Positions 1-8,630 of a stretch of DNA of 10,412 nucleotides are shown one piece after another. Source of the stretch: Thiobacillus sp. UBA2487. Lineage in GTDB: Bacteria; Pseudomonadota; Gammaproteobacteria; Burkholderiales; Sulfuriferulaceae. The stretch is taken from the NCBI GenBank assembly GCA_002341815.1, contig DDOT01000035.1, positions 1 through 10,412 on the forward strand. Reading direction: 5' to 3'. A model generated the notes under the pieces. The model saw only the letters and a list, made by a program, of their open reading frames with translations, made no database searches and had not been told where the DNA came from. A program made the translations under genes and the position numbers. How positions within the stretch are numbered: position 1 is the stretch's first letter; each line of letters opens with the position of its first letter.

Positions 1-10
1 CATGAATTCA

Positions 11-23
11 CGTGATGATCACG
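11..23. promoter_or_regulatory. 13-bp perfect palindrome in the mnmG leader, possible protein-binding site
   Basis: The sequence CGTGAT-G-ATCACG is a perfect inverted repeat with 6-base arms around one central base. It overlaps a TTCACGTGA core (7-15) shared with the centre of the parS consensus TGTTTCACGTGAAACA, but the outer bases of that consensus are not matched. It lies about 145 bases before mnmG. It could be an operator for a dimeric regulator, a degenerate ParB site, or chance. No function can be assigned from sequence alone. Confidence 0.2.
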
Positions 24-167
24 CTGGATTTTGTTACAGAGTAGCGCTTTATGAAAGTGCGGTGTCGTTATTCATACGTCAAATTGAATAAAAATTCACT
101 ATGAAACGCAAGTGATGGTGCGCGATAATTCATGAGAAAATCGGGCTAGGATAGGTTGGGGTTTGGT

Positions 168-2057
168 ATGGTTTATTGTGAGAGTTTTGATGTCATCGTT
201 ATTGGTGGGGGTCATGCCGGTACAGAAGCGGCGTTAGCGTCAGCGCGCATGGGAGTTAATACATTACTCATCACGCATAACCTTGAAACGTTGGGGCAAA
301 TGTCATGCAATCCTTCGATTGGCGGAATTGGTAAGGGTCATTTGGTTCGTGAAATCGATGCGATGGGTGGAATCATGGCGTTCGCAACAGACCGTGCCGG
401 CATACAGTTTCGCACACTAAACTCATCTAAAGGTGCTGCGGTCCGTGCAACACGGGCACAAGCAGATCGCGTGCTATACCGTCAAGCCATACGGTATGAA
501 CTGGAAAACCAACCGAATCTGCGTTTGTTTCAGCAGGCTGTTGATGATCTGCTAGTAGATGGCGACCGAGTAATCGGGGTAAAAACCCAGCTAGGTCTGG
601 TGTATTACGCACGACAGGTCGTTTTAACAACAGGCACATTCCTCGCGGGATTGATCCATGTTGGATTGGTAAATCATGTGGGTGGAAGGGCGGGGGAGCC
701 GGCGTCGAGTTCCTTGGCGCACCGGTTGAGAGAGTTGAAGTTACCGGTTGGGCGGTTGAAAACCGGTACTCCACCACGGATAGATGGGCGAAGCATTGAT
801 TATTCGGTAATGCAAAGACAGCCGGGAGATGAGCCAGAACCAGTGTTCTCGTACATGGGGAATCGGGAAATGCACCCCAGGCAGTTACCGTGCTGGATAA
901 CCCAGACGAGTGAAAAAACGCATCAAATTATACGGGACGGTTTGGACAGATCACCATTATATACGGGTGTGATCGATGGCATAGGTCCTCGATATTGTCC
1001 TTCGATTGAAGATAAAGTAACGCGATTTGCAGAAAAAAACCATCATCAAATCTTTGTCGAGCCGGAAGGTTTGAATACGCATGAGGTGTATCCAAATGGC
1101 ATTTCTACGAGTTTGCCGTTTGATGTGCAGGTGGCGCTGGTACAATCGATTAAAGGTTTTGAGCATGCGAATTTGTTACGGCCGGGTTACGCCATTGAGT
1201 ATGATTACTTCGACCCGCGAGAATTAAAACGCAGTCTGGAAACTCGCGCATTACAAGGATTGTATTTTGCAGGCCAGATCAATGGAACAACAGGGTATGA
1301 GGAGGCAGCCGCTCAAGGTCTGCTGGCAGGTATAAATGCAGGATTGGCGGCGCGTGGAATGGAACCATGGATCCCCGGAAGGGGATTGGCATATCTGGGC
1401 GTAATGGTGGATGATTTGACGACGCTGGGTGTAACCGAACCCTATCGAATGTTCACCAGTCGAGCAGAATATCGCCTGCTATTGCGCGAAGATAATGCCG
1501 ATTTGCGTTTGACAGAGCAGGCGCGCAAACTAGGACTGATCAATGACTTGCGCTGGGATGCTTTTAATCGTAAGCGCGATCAAATAGACGCTGAAACAGA
1601 ACGATTGAGGCAAATATGGGTAAGGCCAGAGACGCTGCCGGCAGAACAGGCCGTAGCAGTACTTGGTCAACCGATAGAGCGCGAATATAACTTGTTTGAT
1701 CTGCTGCGTAGACCACAGGTGACGTATGCTCAATTAATGGGGTTGTCACAAGCAGGACAATGCGTGGTTGATGAGGTGGTGGCAGAGCAAGTAGAGATAC
1801 AAGCAAAATACCAAGGCTATATAGAACGTCAACAAGATGAAGTTTCGCGGAATAAAGCACAAGAAGAACAACGCCTGCCGCAAGAAATCGATTATGAAAC
1901 AATATCCGGACTGTCAACTGAAGTGCGACAGAAATTGACTCGACATAAACCAGAAACGCTTGGTCAAGCCGGTCGAATATCAGGAGTAACCCCGGCAGCA
2001 ATTTCCATACTGCGAATCCATCTGAAGAAATTAGAGCAAGTAAGGATCCGGTCGTGA
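168..2057 (+). CDS. mnmG: tRNA uridine-5-carboxymethylaminomethyl(34) synthesis enzyme MnmG (GidA)
   Basis: MnmG is the FAD-dependent partner of the GTPase MnmE. Together they install the (carboxymethyl)aminomethyl group on wobble uridine 34 of certain tRNAs in the cytoplasm, using methylene-tetrahydrofolate. The N-terminus has the dinucleotide-binding motif GGGHAG at residues 13-18, followed by the family block [19 protein letters not shown]. The GidA signatures are present: RYCPSIEDK with Cys277 (the E. coli catalytic cysteine number) and [17 protein letters not shown] near 369-385. The C-terminal MnmE-binding end ([16 protein letters not shown]) is intact. The ATG at 168 gives 629 residues, the E. 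coli length, and aligns with E. coli MFYPDPFDVIIIGGG. An in-frame TTG at 156 would add four residues and is less likely. The Shine-Dalgarno is weak (GGGG at 158-161). mnmE is not in the window. The last four bases overlap rsmG. Confidence 0.97.
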   Translation: MVYCESFDVIVIGGGHAGTEAALASARMGVNTLLITHNLETLGQMSCNPSIGGIGKGHLVREIDAMGGIMAFATDRAGIQFRTLNSSKGAAVRATRAQADRVLYRQAIRYELENQPNLRLFQQAVDDLLVDGDRVIGVKTQLGLVYYARQVVLTTGTFLAGLIHVGLVNHVGGRAGEPASSSLAHRLRELKLPVGRLKTGTPPRIDGRSIDYSVMQRQPGDEPEPVFSYMGNREMHPRQLPCWITQTSEKTHQIIRDGLDRSPLYTGVIDGIGPRYCPSIEDKVTRFAEKNHHQIFVEPEGLNTHEVYPNGISTSLPFDVQVALVQSIKGFEHANLLRPGYAIEYDYFDPRELKRSLETRALQGLYFAGQINGTTGYEEAAAQGLLAGINAGLAARGMEPWIPGRGLAYLGVMVDDLTTLGVTEPYRMFTSRAEYRLLLREDNADLRLTEQARKLGLINDLRWDAFNRKRDQIDAETERLRQIWVRPETLPAEQAVAVLGQPIEREYNLFDLLRRPQVTYAQLMGLSQAGQCVVDEVVAEQVEIQAKYQGYIERQQDEVSRNKAQEEQRLPQEIDYETISGLSTEVRQKLTRHKPETLGQAGRISGVTPAAISILRIHLKKLEQVRIRS

Positions 2058-2686
2058 ACTTGCAAGTAATGCTGCAGCAAGGCCTGCAGCAATTGGGCAT
2101 AGACAGTACGGTTGCTGTTCAGCAGCGTTGGTTGGCGTATATCGCCTTGCTGGATAAATGGAATCGGATACATAACTTAACGGCGATCCGAGAGCCAGAG
2201 AAAATGCTGACCCACCACTTGTTGGATAGTCTGGCGATTATGCCATATCTCAAAACCGGTCAGCGCTTGCTTGATGTGGGAAGCGGAGCAGGGCTGCCAG
2301 GAATCCCGCTGGCAATAGCGTTACCGGATATGTCTGTAACAATGGTAGACAGCAACCAAAAAAAAACAAGCTTCTTGCGGCAGGTGATTGGTGAATTGTC
2401 ATTGCATAATGCACACGTTGTAACAGGGCGGGTAGAAAGTGTAGTGCCAACCGATGGCTACGAAGTGATTACGTCACGCGCATTTTCCGAGATGAGAGTA
2501 TTCCTGGAGCTGACTCGGCATTTACTACAACCGGGTGGTCGATGGTATGTCATGAAAGGGGTGTATCCTGAGCAAGAATTGCAGCATTTGCCAGGCTGGG
2601 CTGTTGTGTACGACGTGCATCGTCTTGACGTGCCAGAAGTGAATGCGCATCGCCATTTGCTTATTGCCGGGGAAAAAACGACGTGA
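2054..2686 (+). CDS. rsmG: 16S rRNA (guanine-527-N7)-methyltransferase RsmG (GidB)
   Basis: RsmG transfers a methyl group from S-adenosylmethionine to N7 of G527 (E. coli numbering) in the 530 loop of 16S rRNA. In several bacteria its loss gives low-level streptomycin resistance. The 210-residue protein is of normal length. It shows the family N-terminal block [21 protein letters not shown] (split here as NLTAI at 41-45 and LLDSLA at 56-61), the SAM-binding motif [16 protein letters not shown] at 72-87, the acidic end of strand 2 at VDS (98-100), SRAF at 141-144 and MKG at 167-169. The start is GTG at 2054 inside the mnmG stop region (GTGA overlap), with AAGGA at 2042-2046 and a 7-base spacer. 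This suggests translational coupling to mnmG. It overlaps parA in the same way. A run of nine A's lies at codons 102-105. Confidence 0.96.
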   Translation: MNLQVMLQQGLQQLGIDSTVAVQQRWLAYIALLDKWNRIHNLTAIREPEKMLTHHLLDSLAIMPYLKTGQRLLDVGSGAGLPGIPLAIALPDMSVTMVDSNQKKTSFLRQVIGELSLHNAHVVTGRVESVVPTDGYEVITSRAFSEMRVFLELTRHLLQPGGRWYVMKGVYPEQELQHLPGWAVVYDVHRLDVPEVNAHRHLLIAGEKTT

Positions 2687-3459
2687 AAATATTCGCTATC
2701 GCAAATCAAAAAGGTGGTGTAGGAAAGACGACAACAGCAGTAAATTTGGCAGCCAGTTTAGTGGCGGCGGGTCAAAAAGTGCTGCTGGTTGATTTGGACC
2801 CGCAAGGTAACGCCACCATGGGTAGCGGTATCAACAAAAGGGAAATTGCGCATGGAATTTATCATGTGTTGCTTGGATTAAAAGAGGTTGAGAAGGTGGT
2901 GCGCTTCAGTGAGAGCGGACAGTATGATCTTCTTCCGGCAAATAGAGACCTCGCGGGCGCTGAAGTAGAGTTGGTGGATGGTGTCGGGCGAGAAATGCGT
3001 TTGCGAAATGCCTTGGAAAAACTGAAATCCCGATACGATTTTGCGCTGATAGATTGTCCTCCGGCGCTAAACCTGCTGGCAGTTAATGCATTGACTGCCG
3101 CTGATGCTGTCATGATTCCAATGCAGTGTGAATACTACGCACTGGAGGGGGTTTCCGATTTGGTAAATACCATACGTAAAATTCGCAGCAAACTAAATCC
3201 CCGATTGGAAATTCAGGGCTTGCTGCGGACAATGTATAATACAAACAGTACATTGGCGCAACAGGTATCGGATCAGTTGAAAAATCATTTTGGGGATAAA
3301 GTGTACGATACGGTTATCCCGCGCAATGTACGCCTGGCTGAAGCACCAAGCTACGGGCAGCCGGTGACGGTATATGACGCAACCTCCAAAGGCGCTCATG
3401 CGTATCACGCATTGGCGAAAGAGATTTTGCAGCGTTTGAACACGCAAAAAAAGGAATAA
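2683..3459 (+). CDS. parA: chromosome-partitioning ATPase ParA (Soj)
   Basis: This is a MinD/ParA-type ATPase of the chromosomal segregation system. ATP-bound dimers coat the nucleoid, and ParB bound at parS stimulates ATP hydrolysis, so that replicated origins are moved apart. The deviant Walker A motif is KGGVGKTT at residues 10-17, with signature Lys10 and P-loop Lys15. VDLDPQGNAT (36-45) includes Asp39, equivalent to the hydrolysis residue Asp40 of B. subtilis Soj. LIDCPP (122-127) is Walker B. PRNVRLAEAPSYGQP (213-227) is typical of Soj proteins. The 258-residue length and lack of an N-terminal DNA-binding domain mark the short chromosomal form, not the long plasmid P1/F type. The GTG start overlaps the rsmG stop (GTGA), with GGGGAA at 2669-2674 as ribosome site. 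parB follows without a gap. Confidence 0.96.
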   Translation: MKIFAIANQKGGVGKTTTAVNLAASLVAAGQKVLLVDLDPQGNATMGSGINKREIAHGIYHVLLGLKEVEKVVRFSESGQYDLLPANRDLAGAEVELVDGVGREMRLRNALEKLKSRYDFALIDCPPALNLLAVNALTAADAVMIPMQCEYYALEGVSDLVNTIRKIRSKLNPRLEIQGLLRTMYNTNSTLAQQVSDQLKNHFGDKVYDTVIPRNVRLAEAPSYGQPVTVYDATSKGAHAYHALAKEILQRLNTQKKE

Positions 3460-4308
3460 ATGGCGATGGCAGTAAAAAAAGTGAGAGGGTTGGGTCGAGG
3501 GTTGGATGCGCTGCTCGATGATAATGTAGCGAGTGCGGGTGAAGGGGAATTAAGGCAAGTAGAGCTGCAAAGATTAAAGCCCGGTAAGTACCAACCACGC
3601 ACGCGAATGGATCAGGAAAGTCTGCAAACGTTGGCAGACTCCATTCGATCACAGGGGTTAATGCAGCCAATTATTGTGCGAGACATCGGTGAAAGCCAGA
3701 TGGAAATTATCGCAGGGGAGCGGCGGTGGCGTGCGGCAGAAATGGCCGGATTGACCCAAGTAACTGTTGTGGTGCGGGAAATTCCAGATGAAGCCGCACT
3801 GGCAATGGCGCTGATTGAAAATATACAAAGAGAAGATCTGAATCCTTTGGAGGAAGCGGCTGGCATACAACGCCTGATAGATGAGTTTGGCATGACCCAT
3901 CAGTCTGCGGCTGATGCAGTCGGGCGATCCCGCAGTGCAGTAACCAATTTGTTGCGCTTGTTAAACTTGCCGCAAACCGTGCAAGACATGATGATGGATG
4001 CATCAATTGATATGGGGCATGGACGGGCTTTGCTGGCACTACCGGAAGACATGCAAGTGATGGCAGCCAATCATGTGGCGGATCATAATTTAACCGTTAG
4101 GGAAACGGAAAAATGGATTGCGCGTCTCATGACAGCGCCAGTGGCTAAAACAAGAGAGCCGGATCACGATGTTCTCGCATTAACGGAGCAACTGTCGGAC
4201 AAACTGGGGATGAAAGTTGGTATACAGAGTAAACGAAACGGGTCGGGTAAATTGGTTATAGAGTATACCGATTTAACAGAGTTGGATCGTTTAATCAATA
4301 GGTTATAA
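3460..4308 (+). CDS. parB: chromosome-partitioning protein ParB (Spo0J), CTP-dependent DNA clamp
   Basis: ParB binds parS sites near the origin, loads as a CTP-dependent sliding clamp, spreads along DNA and stimulates ParA. The N-terminal GLGRGLDALL (10-19) is the usual ParA-activating leader. The N domain has the CTP-binding boxes GERRWRAA (86-93) and ENIQREDLNPLEEA (120-133). The central helix-turn-helix region spans about 145-171 and ends VTNLLRLLNLP. The C-terminal dimerisation segment (about 235-282) ends in the usual short hydrophobic tail. The length of 282 residues is normal. The parA stop and this start are adjacent (TAAATG). AAGGA at 3451-3455 is only 4 bases from this ATG and 10 bases from a second in-frame ATG at 3466, so the true protein may be two residues shorter. 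No convincing parS site is visible in the window. Confidence 0.95.
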   Translation: MAMAVKKVRGLGRGLDALLDDNVASAGEGELRQVELQRLKPGKYQPRTRMDQESLQTLADSIRSQGLMQPIIVRDIGESQMEIIAGERRWRAAEMAGLTQVTVVVREIPDEAALAMALIENIQREDLNPLEEAAGIQRLIDEFGMTHQSAADAVGRSRSAVTNLLRLLNLPQTVQDMMMDASIDMGHGRALLALPEDMQVMAANHVADHNLTVRETEKWIARLMTAPVAKTREPDHDVLALTEQLSDKLGMKVGIQSKRNGSGKLVIEYTDLTELDRLINRL

Positions 4309-4348
4309 AAGAATGTCAAAAACCTGACGTGGGTGTATGGACAAAATG

Positions 4349-4378
4349 TTGCTAAAAGGCAACGGAATCATGTATTAT
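4349..4378 (+). promoter_or_regulatory. candidate sigma70-type promoter for the atp operon
   Basis: In the 110-base gap between parB and atpI there is TTGCTA at 4349-4354 (4 of 6 to the -35 consensus), an 18-base spacer, and TATTAT at 4373-4378 (5 of 6 to the -10 consensus). Transcription would begin near 4385, about 35 bases before the atpI start. The position fits a main atp promoter, which in E. coli also lies just before atpI. The -35 overlaps a small inverted repeat, GTTGC (4348-4352) and GCAAC (4359-4363). No rho-independent terminator is visible after parB, so read-through from the upstream genes is possible. Confidence 0.45.
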
Positions 4379-4405
4379 CACGCCGTTTGTCAGATGTCCT
4401 GTGCG

Positions 4406-4410
4406 GGAGG
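4406..4410 (+). promoter_or_regulatory. Shine-Dalgarno site that sets the atpI GTG start
   Basis: GGAGG lies 8 bases before the in-frame GTG at 4419. There is no in-frame ATG upstream, and the only other candidate, GTG at 4401, lies before this site and has no comparable purine-rich sequence. This supports 4419 as the start. Confidence 0.6.
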
Positions 4411-4418
4411 GTGTTCGC

Positions 4419-4835
4419 GTGACGGTTGGCACGAATGAACAGACGCACATTGCGAACGGCGCTAAAGGTATTCTGGCCGCAATTAAATTACAAACGGCGG
4501 CAATAACGATTGTACTGGCAGGTGTGTGGCTATACCGTCCACAAGACCTGCGGTCGTTTGCTTACGGAGAATTGGTGGCCTTGGCAGGTACGGTCTGGAT
4601 TTGGGACCGGGCGCGTAAATTGATCAAATATAGATCAATGGATGCTCAAGCCAGTTTGCGCTATCTGCAAATAACCTCCATCGGTCGCCTGCTGATAGCG
4701 GTGTGTATGCTGGCAATGCCGCTACTGCAAAGAAATAAATGGCAATTTGGCTGGGTAGTCGCCGGATTTGCGGCAGCACAAATGATAGGCTTGGTAAGCA
4801 TGGCATATAGCCAAACCAAAGCCGACAGAATATAA
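4419..4835 (+). CDS. atpI: ATP synthase protein I (AtpI), assembly factor of the c-ring
   Basis: AtpI is a small, poorly conserved inner-membrane protein encoded first in many atp operons. It is thought to help assemble the c-ring and is not part of the finished enzyme. This protein has 138 residues and four hydrophobic stretches at roughly 19-39, 48-63, 84-103 and 110-130, with positively charged loops (DRARKLIKYR at 63-72). This matches the usual four-helix layout. Identification rests mainly on topology, size and position directly before atpB, because AtpI sequences diverge strongly. The GTG start at 4419 is chosen for its well-spaced GGAGG. A longer form from GTG 4401 would have 144 residues. 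It is the first gene after the candidate atp promoter, and a 21-base gap separates it from atpB. Confidence 0.88.
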   Translation: MTVGTNEQTHIANGAKGILAAIKLQTAAITIVLAGVWLYRPQDLRSFAYGELVALAGTVWIWDRARKLIKYRSMDAQASLRYLQITSIGRLLIAVCMLAMPLLQRNKWQFGWVVAGFAAAQMIGLVSMAYSQTKADRI

Positions 4836-5699
<864 letters not shown>

Positions 5700-5735
5700 T
5701 GAGTGAGCACAGAAATCATCGATGGATATCAAGGG

Positions 5736-5763
5736 TTTTATTTTTGTGATTTTTTTCAAGGAG
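5736..5763 (+). promoter_or_regulatory. T-rich translational enhancer-like tract plus Shine-Dalgarno before atpE
   Basis: Positions 5736-5756 contain 17 T's in 21 bases. They are followed by AAGGAG (5758-5763), the strongest ribosome-binding site in the window, 6 bases before the atpE ATG. In E. coli a U-rich stretch upstream of the atpE Shine-Dalgarno is a known enhancer that raises translation of the c subunit, which is needed in about ten copies per enzyme. The same role here is inferred from position and composition. No GC-rich stem precedes the T-run, so it is not a terminator. Confidence 0.55.
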
Positions 5764-5769
5764 CAGTAA

Positions 5770-6009
<240 letters not shown>

Positions 6010-6043
6010 GTAACGCGAATCAAACCGAGAGAGAGGTTTTAGC

Positions 6044-6514
6044 ATGAACATTAATGCGACCCTGATCGGTCAGTCCATAACGTTTTTCCTGTTTGTCTGG
6101 TTTTGCATGAAATTCATATGGCCGCCGATCATGCATGCGATGGATGTACGCAAGAAGCAGATCGCTGATGGCTTGGCAGCAGGAGAACGCGGTCGTCACG
6201 AACTGGAATTGGCTACTAAACGCGCAACATCTGATTTACACGATGCAAAACTGAAAGCGGGTGAAATTATTGCTCAAGCTGAAAAACGAGCATCTCAAAT
6301 TGTTGACGAAGCCAAAGACGCCGCACGTGATGAAGCAGATCGCATCATAGCAGCAGCTCAGGCAAGTGTTGGACAAGAGGTAGTGCGCGCTCGCGAGGCA
6401 TTGCGCAGCCAGGTCGCAGAATTGGCGGTGGCCGGTGCAGAGAAAATTTTGCGTCGCGAGATAGATGCCAAAGCACATGCGGATTTGTTGACAGCTATTG
6501 AGAACGAGCTTTAA
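6044..6514 (+). CDS. atpF: F1Fo ATP synthase subunit b
   Basis: Subunit b is the peripheral stalk: a dimer anchored by an N-terminal membrane helix that reaches up the side of F1 to delta. The protein has 156 residues, exactly the E. coli length. The N-terminal membrane segment spans about 5-27 (MNINATLIGQSITFFLFVWF, then CMKFIWPP), followed by Arg36, matching E. coli Arg36. From about 35 to 125 it is charged and rich in Ala, Glu, Lys and Arg with coiled-coil character. The C-terminal part (about 126-156) would contact delta. It is the simple b type, not split into b and b'. GAGG at 6033-6036 lies 7 bases before the ATG. The stop is two bases before atpH. Confidence 0.97.
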   Translation: MNINATLIGQSITFFLFVWFCMKFIWPPIMHAMDVRKKQIADGLAAGERGRHELELATKRATSDLHDAKLKAGEIIAQAEKRASQIVDEAKDAARDEADRIIAAAQASVGQEVVRAREALRSQVAELAVAGAEKILRREIDAKAHADLLTAIENEL

Positions 6515-6516
6515 TT

Positions 6517-7053
6517 ATGGCAGAGATCGCAACCGTAGCGCGCCCATACGCTGAAGCAGTTTTCGAGTTGGCGCAACAGGCCGACGCTCTTGCAAGCTGG
6601 TCTGAGGCATTGGCGCTGGCAGCCGCCGTGGGTCAAGATACAGAAATGACTCGCCTGGCCAGCGATCCTGCGTTTAGCAAGGAACATTTTGTCAAATTGT
6701 TCCTTGATGTATGCGGGGATCGCATGGGAGCAGATGCTGCGAATTTCATTCGTCTGTTGGCGGAAAATGGAAGAATTGCCTTGCTGACTGAAATTGCTGA
6801 GCAATATGAAGCGCTGAAAGCAAATGCAAGTGGTATCAAAGATGCGACTGTCAAAACTGCTTGGCCTCTGGAGCCGGTGCAGATCGAGGCGCTGAAAAAC
6901 AGCCTGGAGCGGAAGCTCGGTTGCAAAATCAACGCCAGCGTCGTCATCGACCAGAGCCTGATCGGTGGTGTAATTATCACTGTGGGCGACGAGGTTTATG
7001 ATGCATCGGTTCGCGGCAAGCTTCAGGAAATGGCTTACAGCCTGAATCGTTAA
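6517..7053 (+). CDS. atpH: F1Fo ATP synthase subunit delta
   Basis: Delta sits on top of F1 and joins the alpha N-termini to the b stalk (OSCP equivalent). The 178-residue protein begins with the family pattern ATVARPYAEAVFELA (5-19), the start of the N-terminal helical domain. It ends with the conserved DQSLIGGVIITVGDEVYDA (145-163) and SVRGKL (164-169). Both marks are typical of bacterial delta, and the length is close to the 177 residues of E. coli. The gene starts two bases after the atpF stop, and only a weak purine stretch (ACGAG, about 6503-6507) precedes it. Translation is therefore probably coupled to atpF. A long reverse-strand reading frame covering almost the same bases is a codon-bias shadow. 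Confidence 0.97.
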   Translation: MAEIATVARPYAEAVFELAQQADALASWSEALALAAAVGQDTEMTRLASDPAFSKEHFVKLFLDVCGDRMGADAANFIRLLAENGRIALLTEIAEQYEALKANASGIKDATVKTAWPLEPVQIEALKNSLERKLGCKINASVVIDQSLIGGVIITVGDEVYDASVRGKLQEMAYSLNR

Positions 7054-7074
7054 AGAATCCATTAGGAGCAATCA

Positions 7075-8616
7075 ATGCAACTCAATCCCACCGAGATCAG
7101 TGATCTCATAAAAAGCAGGATCCAGAACCTGAATGCTTCCGCAGAACTGCGTACGCAGGGCACCGTAGTCTCTGTTACTGACGGCATTGTGCGGGTACAC
7201 GGTTTGTCGGATGTCATGCAAGGTGAAATGCTGGAGTTTCCCGGTAACACATTTGGTTTGGCACTTAACCTTGAGCGCGATTCGGTGGGTGCCGTGGTGC
7301 TGGGTGAATACGAGCATATTACCGAAGGTGACATCGTCAAGTGTACCGGTCGTATTCTGGAAGTACCGATCGGTCCACAATTGATTGGTCGTGTTGTCGA
7401 TTCACTCGGCCGTCCAATTGATGGCAAAGGTGCAATTAACGCATCGGGTACAGCGCCAATCGAAAAAATTGCACCTGGCGTTATTGCCCGTCAATCGGTT
7501 AACCAACCGTTGCAAACAGGACTTAAATCCATTGACGCTATGGTGCCAATTGGTCGCGGGCAGCGCGAATTGATTATTGGTGACCGTCAAACCGGTAAAA
7601 CCGCCGTTGCTGTTGATGCCATCATCAACCAAAAAGGGACGGGTGTTATTTGCATTTATGTGGCTGTTGGACAAAAAGCGTCGTCAATCGCCAATGTAGT
7701 GCGAAAATTGGAAGAACACGGCGCTATGGGACACACCATTGTGGTTGCGGCAACAGCATCTGATTCAGCCGCAATGCAATACATTGCGCCTTATGCCGGC
7801 TGCACCATGGGTGAGTATTTCCGTGACCGCGGCGAAGATGCTCTGATTGTCTATGACGACCTGACCAAGCAAGCTTGGGCATATCGTCAAATTTCGCTGC
7901 TGCTGCGTCGTCCACCAGGCCGTGAGGCTTATCCTGGAGACGTGTTCTACCTGCACTCACGCTTGCTTGAACGTGCAGCGCGTATTAATGCCGATCAGGT
8001 TGAAAAACTGACCAATGGCGAAGTCAAAGGCAAGACCGGTTCATTGACCGCATTGCCGGTCATTGAAACGCAAGCGGGTGACGTGTCTGCATTTGTACCA
8101 ACCAACGTGATCTCTATCACCGACGGTCAGATCTTCCTTGAAACCGATTTGTTCAATGCCGGTATTCGGCCAGCCATTAACGCGGGCTTGTCAGTGTCCC
8201 GTGTGGGCGGCGCTGCGCAAACCAAGGTGATCAAGAAACTGGGTGGCGGCATTCGTCTGGCTTTGGCTCAATATCGCGAACTGGCAGCATTTGCGCAGTT
8301 TGCATCTGATCTGGATGAAGCCACCCGCAAACAACTTGAGCGTGGAAAACTGGTAACAGAACTGATGAAACAAAATCAGTACGCGCCTATGAATATTGCT
8401 GAAATGGCGTTGACATTATTCTCGGTCAACAAAGGATACATGGATGATATTGAAATCAAGAAAGCGTTGTCTTTCGAGAGCGCATTGTCATCATTCATGA
8501 AATCTCGTCATCAAGCATTGATGGACAAGATTCTGCAAACCGGTGACCTATCTGGTGAAAATGAATCGGCGTTGTCCAAGGCTGTGGAAGAATTCAAGTC
8601 CACTTCTGCATATTGA
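7075..8616 (+). CDS. atpA: F1Fo ATP synthase subunit alpha
   Basis: Alpha forms the F1 hexamer with beta; it binds nucleotide at non-catalytic sites and supplies the arginine finger to the catalytic sites. The protein has 513 residues, the same as E. coli. The order is an N-terminal delta-binding segment and beta-barrel (to about 95), then the nucleotide-binding domain with Walker A GDRQTGKT at 169-176 and LIVYDD at 257-262 (Walker B). The arginine finger is Arg376 in [10 protein letters not shown], at the same number as in E. coli. A helical C-terminal domain follows. [20 protein letters not shown] (279-298) is the alpha-subunit version of the family signature region. AGGAG at 7064-7068 lies 6 bases before the ATG. 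Gaps are 21 bases to atpH and 14 bases to atpG. Confidence 0.99.
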   Translation: MQLNPTEISDLIKSRIQNLNASAELRTQGTVVSVTDGIVRVHGLSDVMQGEMLEFPGNTFGLALNLERDSVGAVVLGEYEHITEGDIVKCTGRILEVPIGPQLIGRVVDSLGRPIDGKGAINASGTAPIEKIAPGVIARQSVNQPLQTGLKSIDAMVPIGRGQRELIIGDRQTGKTAVAVDAIINQKGTGVICIYVAVGQKASSIANVVRKLEEHGAMGHTIVVAATASDSAAMQYIAPYAGCTMGEYFRDRGEDALIVYDDLTKQAWAYRQISLLLRRPPGREAYPGDVFYLHSRLLERAARINADQVEKLTNGEVKGKTGSLTALPVIETQAGDVSAFVPTNVISITDGQIFLETDLFNAGIRPAINAGLSVSRVGGAAQTKVIKKLGGGIRLALAQYRELAAFAQFASDLDEATRKQLERGKLVTELMKQNQYAPMNIAEMALTLFSVNKGYMDDIEIKKALSFESALSSFMKSRHQALMDKILQTGDLSGENESALSKAVEEFKSTSAY

Positions 8617-8630
8617 TACAGGACTGAATC

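Noticed and set aside
2..91. Open frame of 29 codons from ATG at 2 to TAA at 89, possibly the end of an upstream gene
   Set aside because: Too short to recognise. Its end does not resemble the MnmE C-terminus (FCIGK) that might be expected upstream of mnmG, and nothing separates it from chance.
1..134. Inverted repeat CATGAATT (1-8) and AATTCATG (127-134) flanking the mnmG leader
   Set aside because: An 8-base match with 118 bases between is not unusual by chance in a region this size, and the left arm is cut by the window edge.
156..167. TTG at 156 as the mnmG start
   Set aside because: Starting at ATG 168 gives 629 residues and aligns the N-terminus with E. coli MnmG, including Gly13-Gly18 and Cys277 numbering.
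1564..2100. A 178-codon reverse-strand open frame with a hydrophobic, leucine-rich translation over the mnmG end
   Set aside because: The hydrophobicity comes from antisense reading of the charged MnmG C-terminal region; no support beyond lack of stops.
6511..7071. A 186-codon reverse-strand open frame covering atpH
   Set aside because: It mirrors atpH almost exactly and has no recognisable domains or ribosome site; atpH itself is certain.
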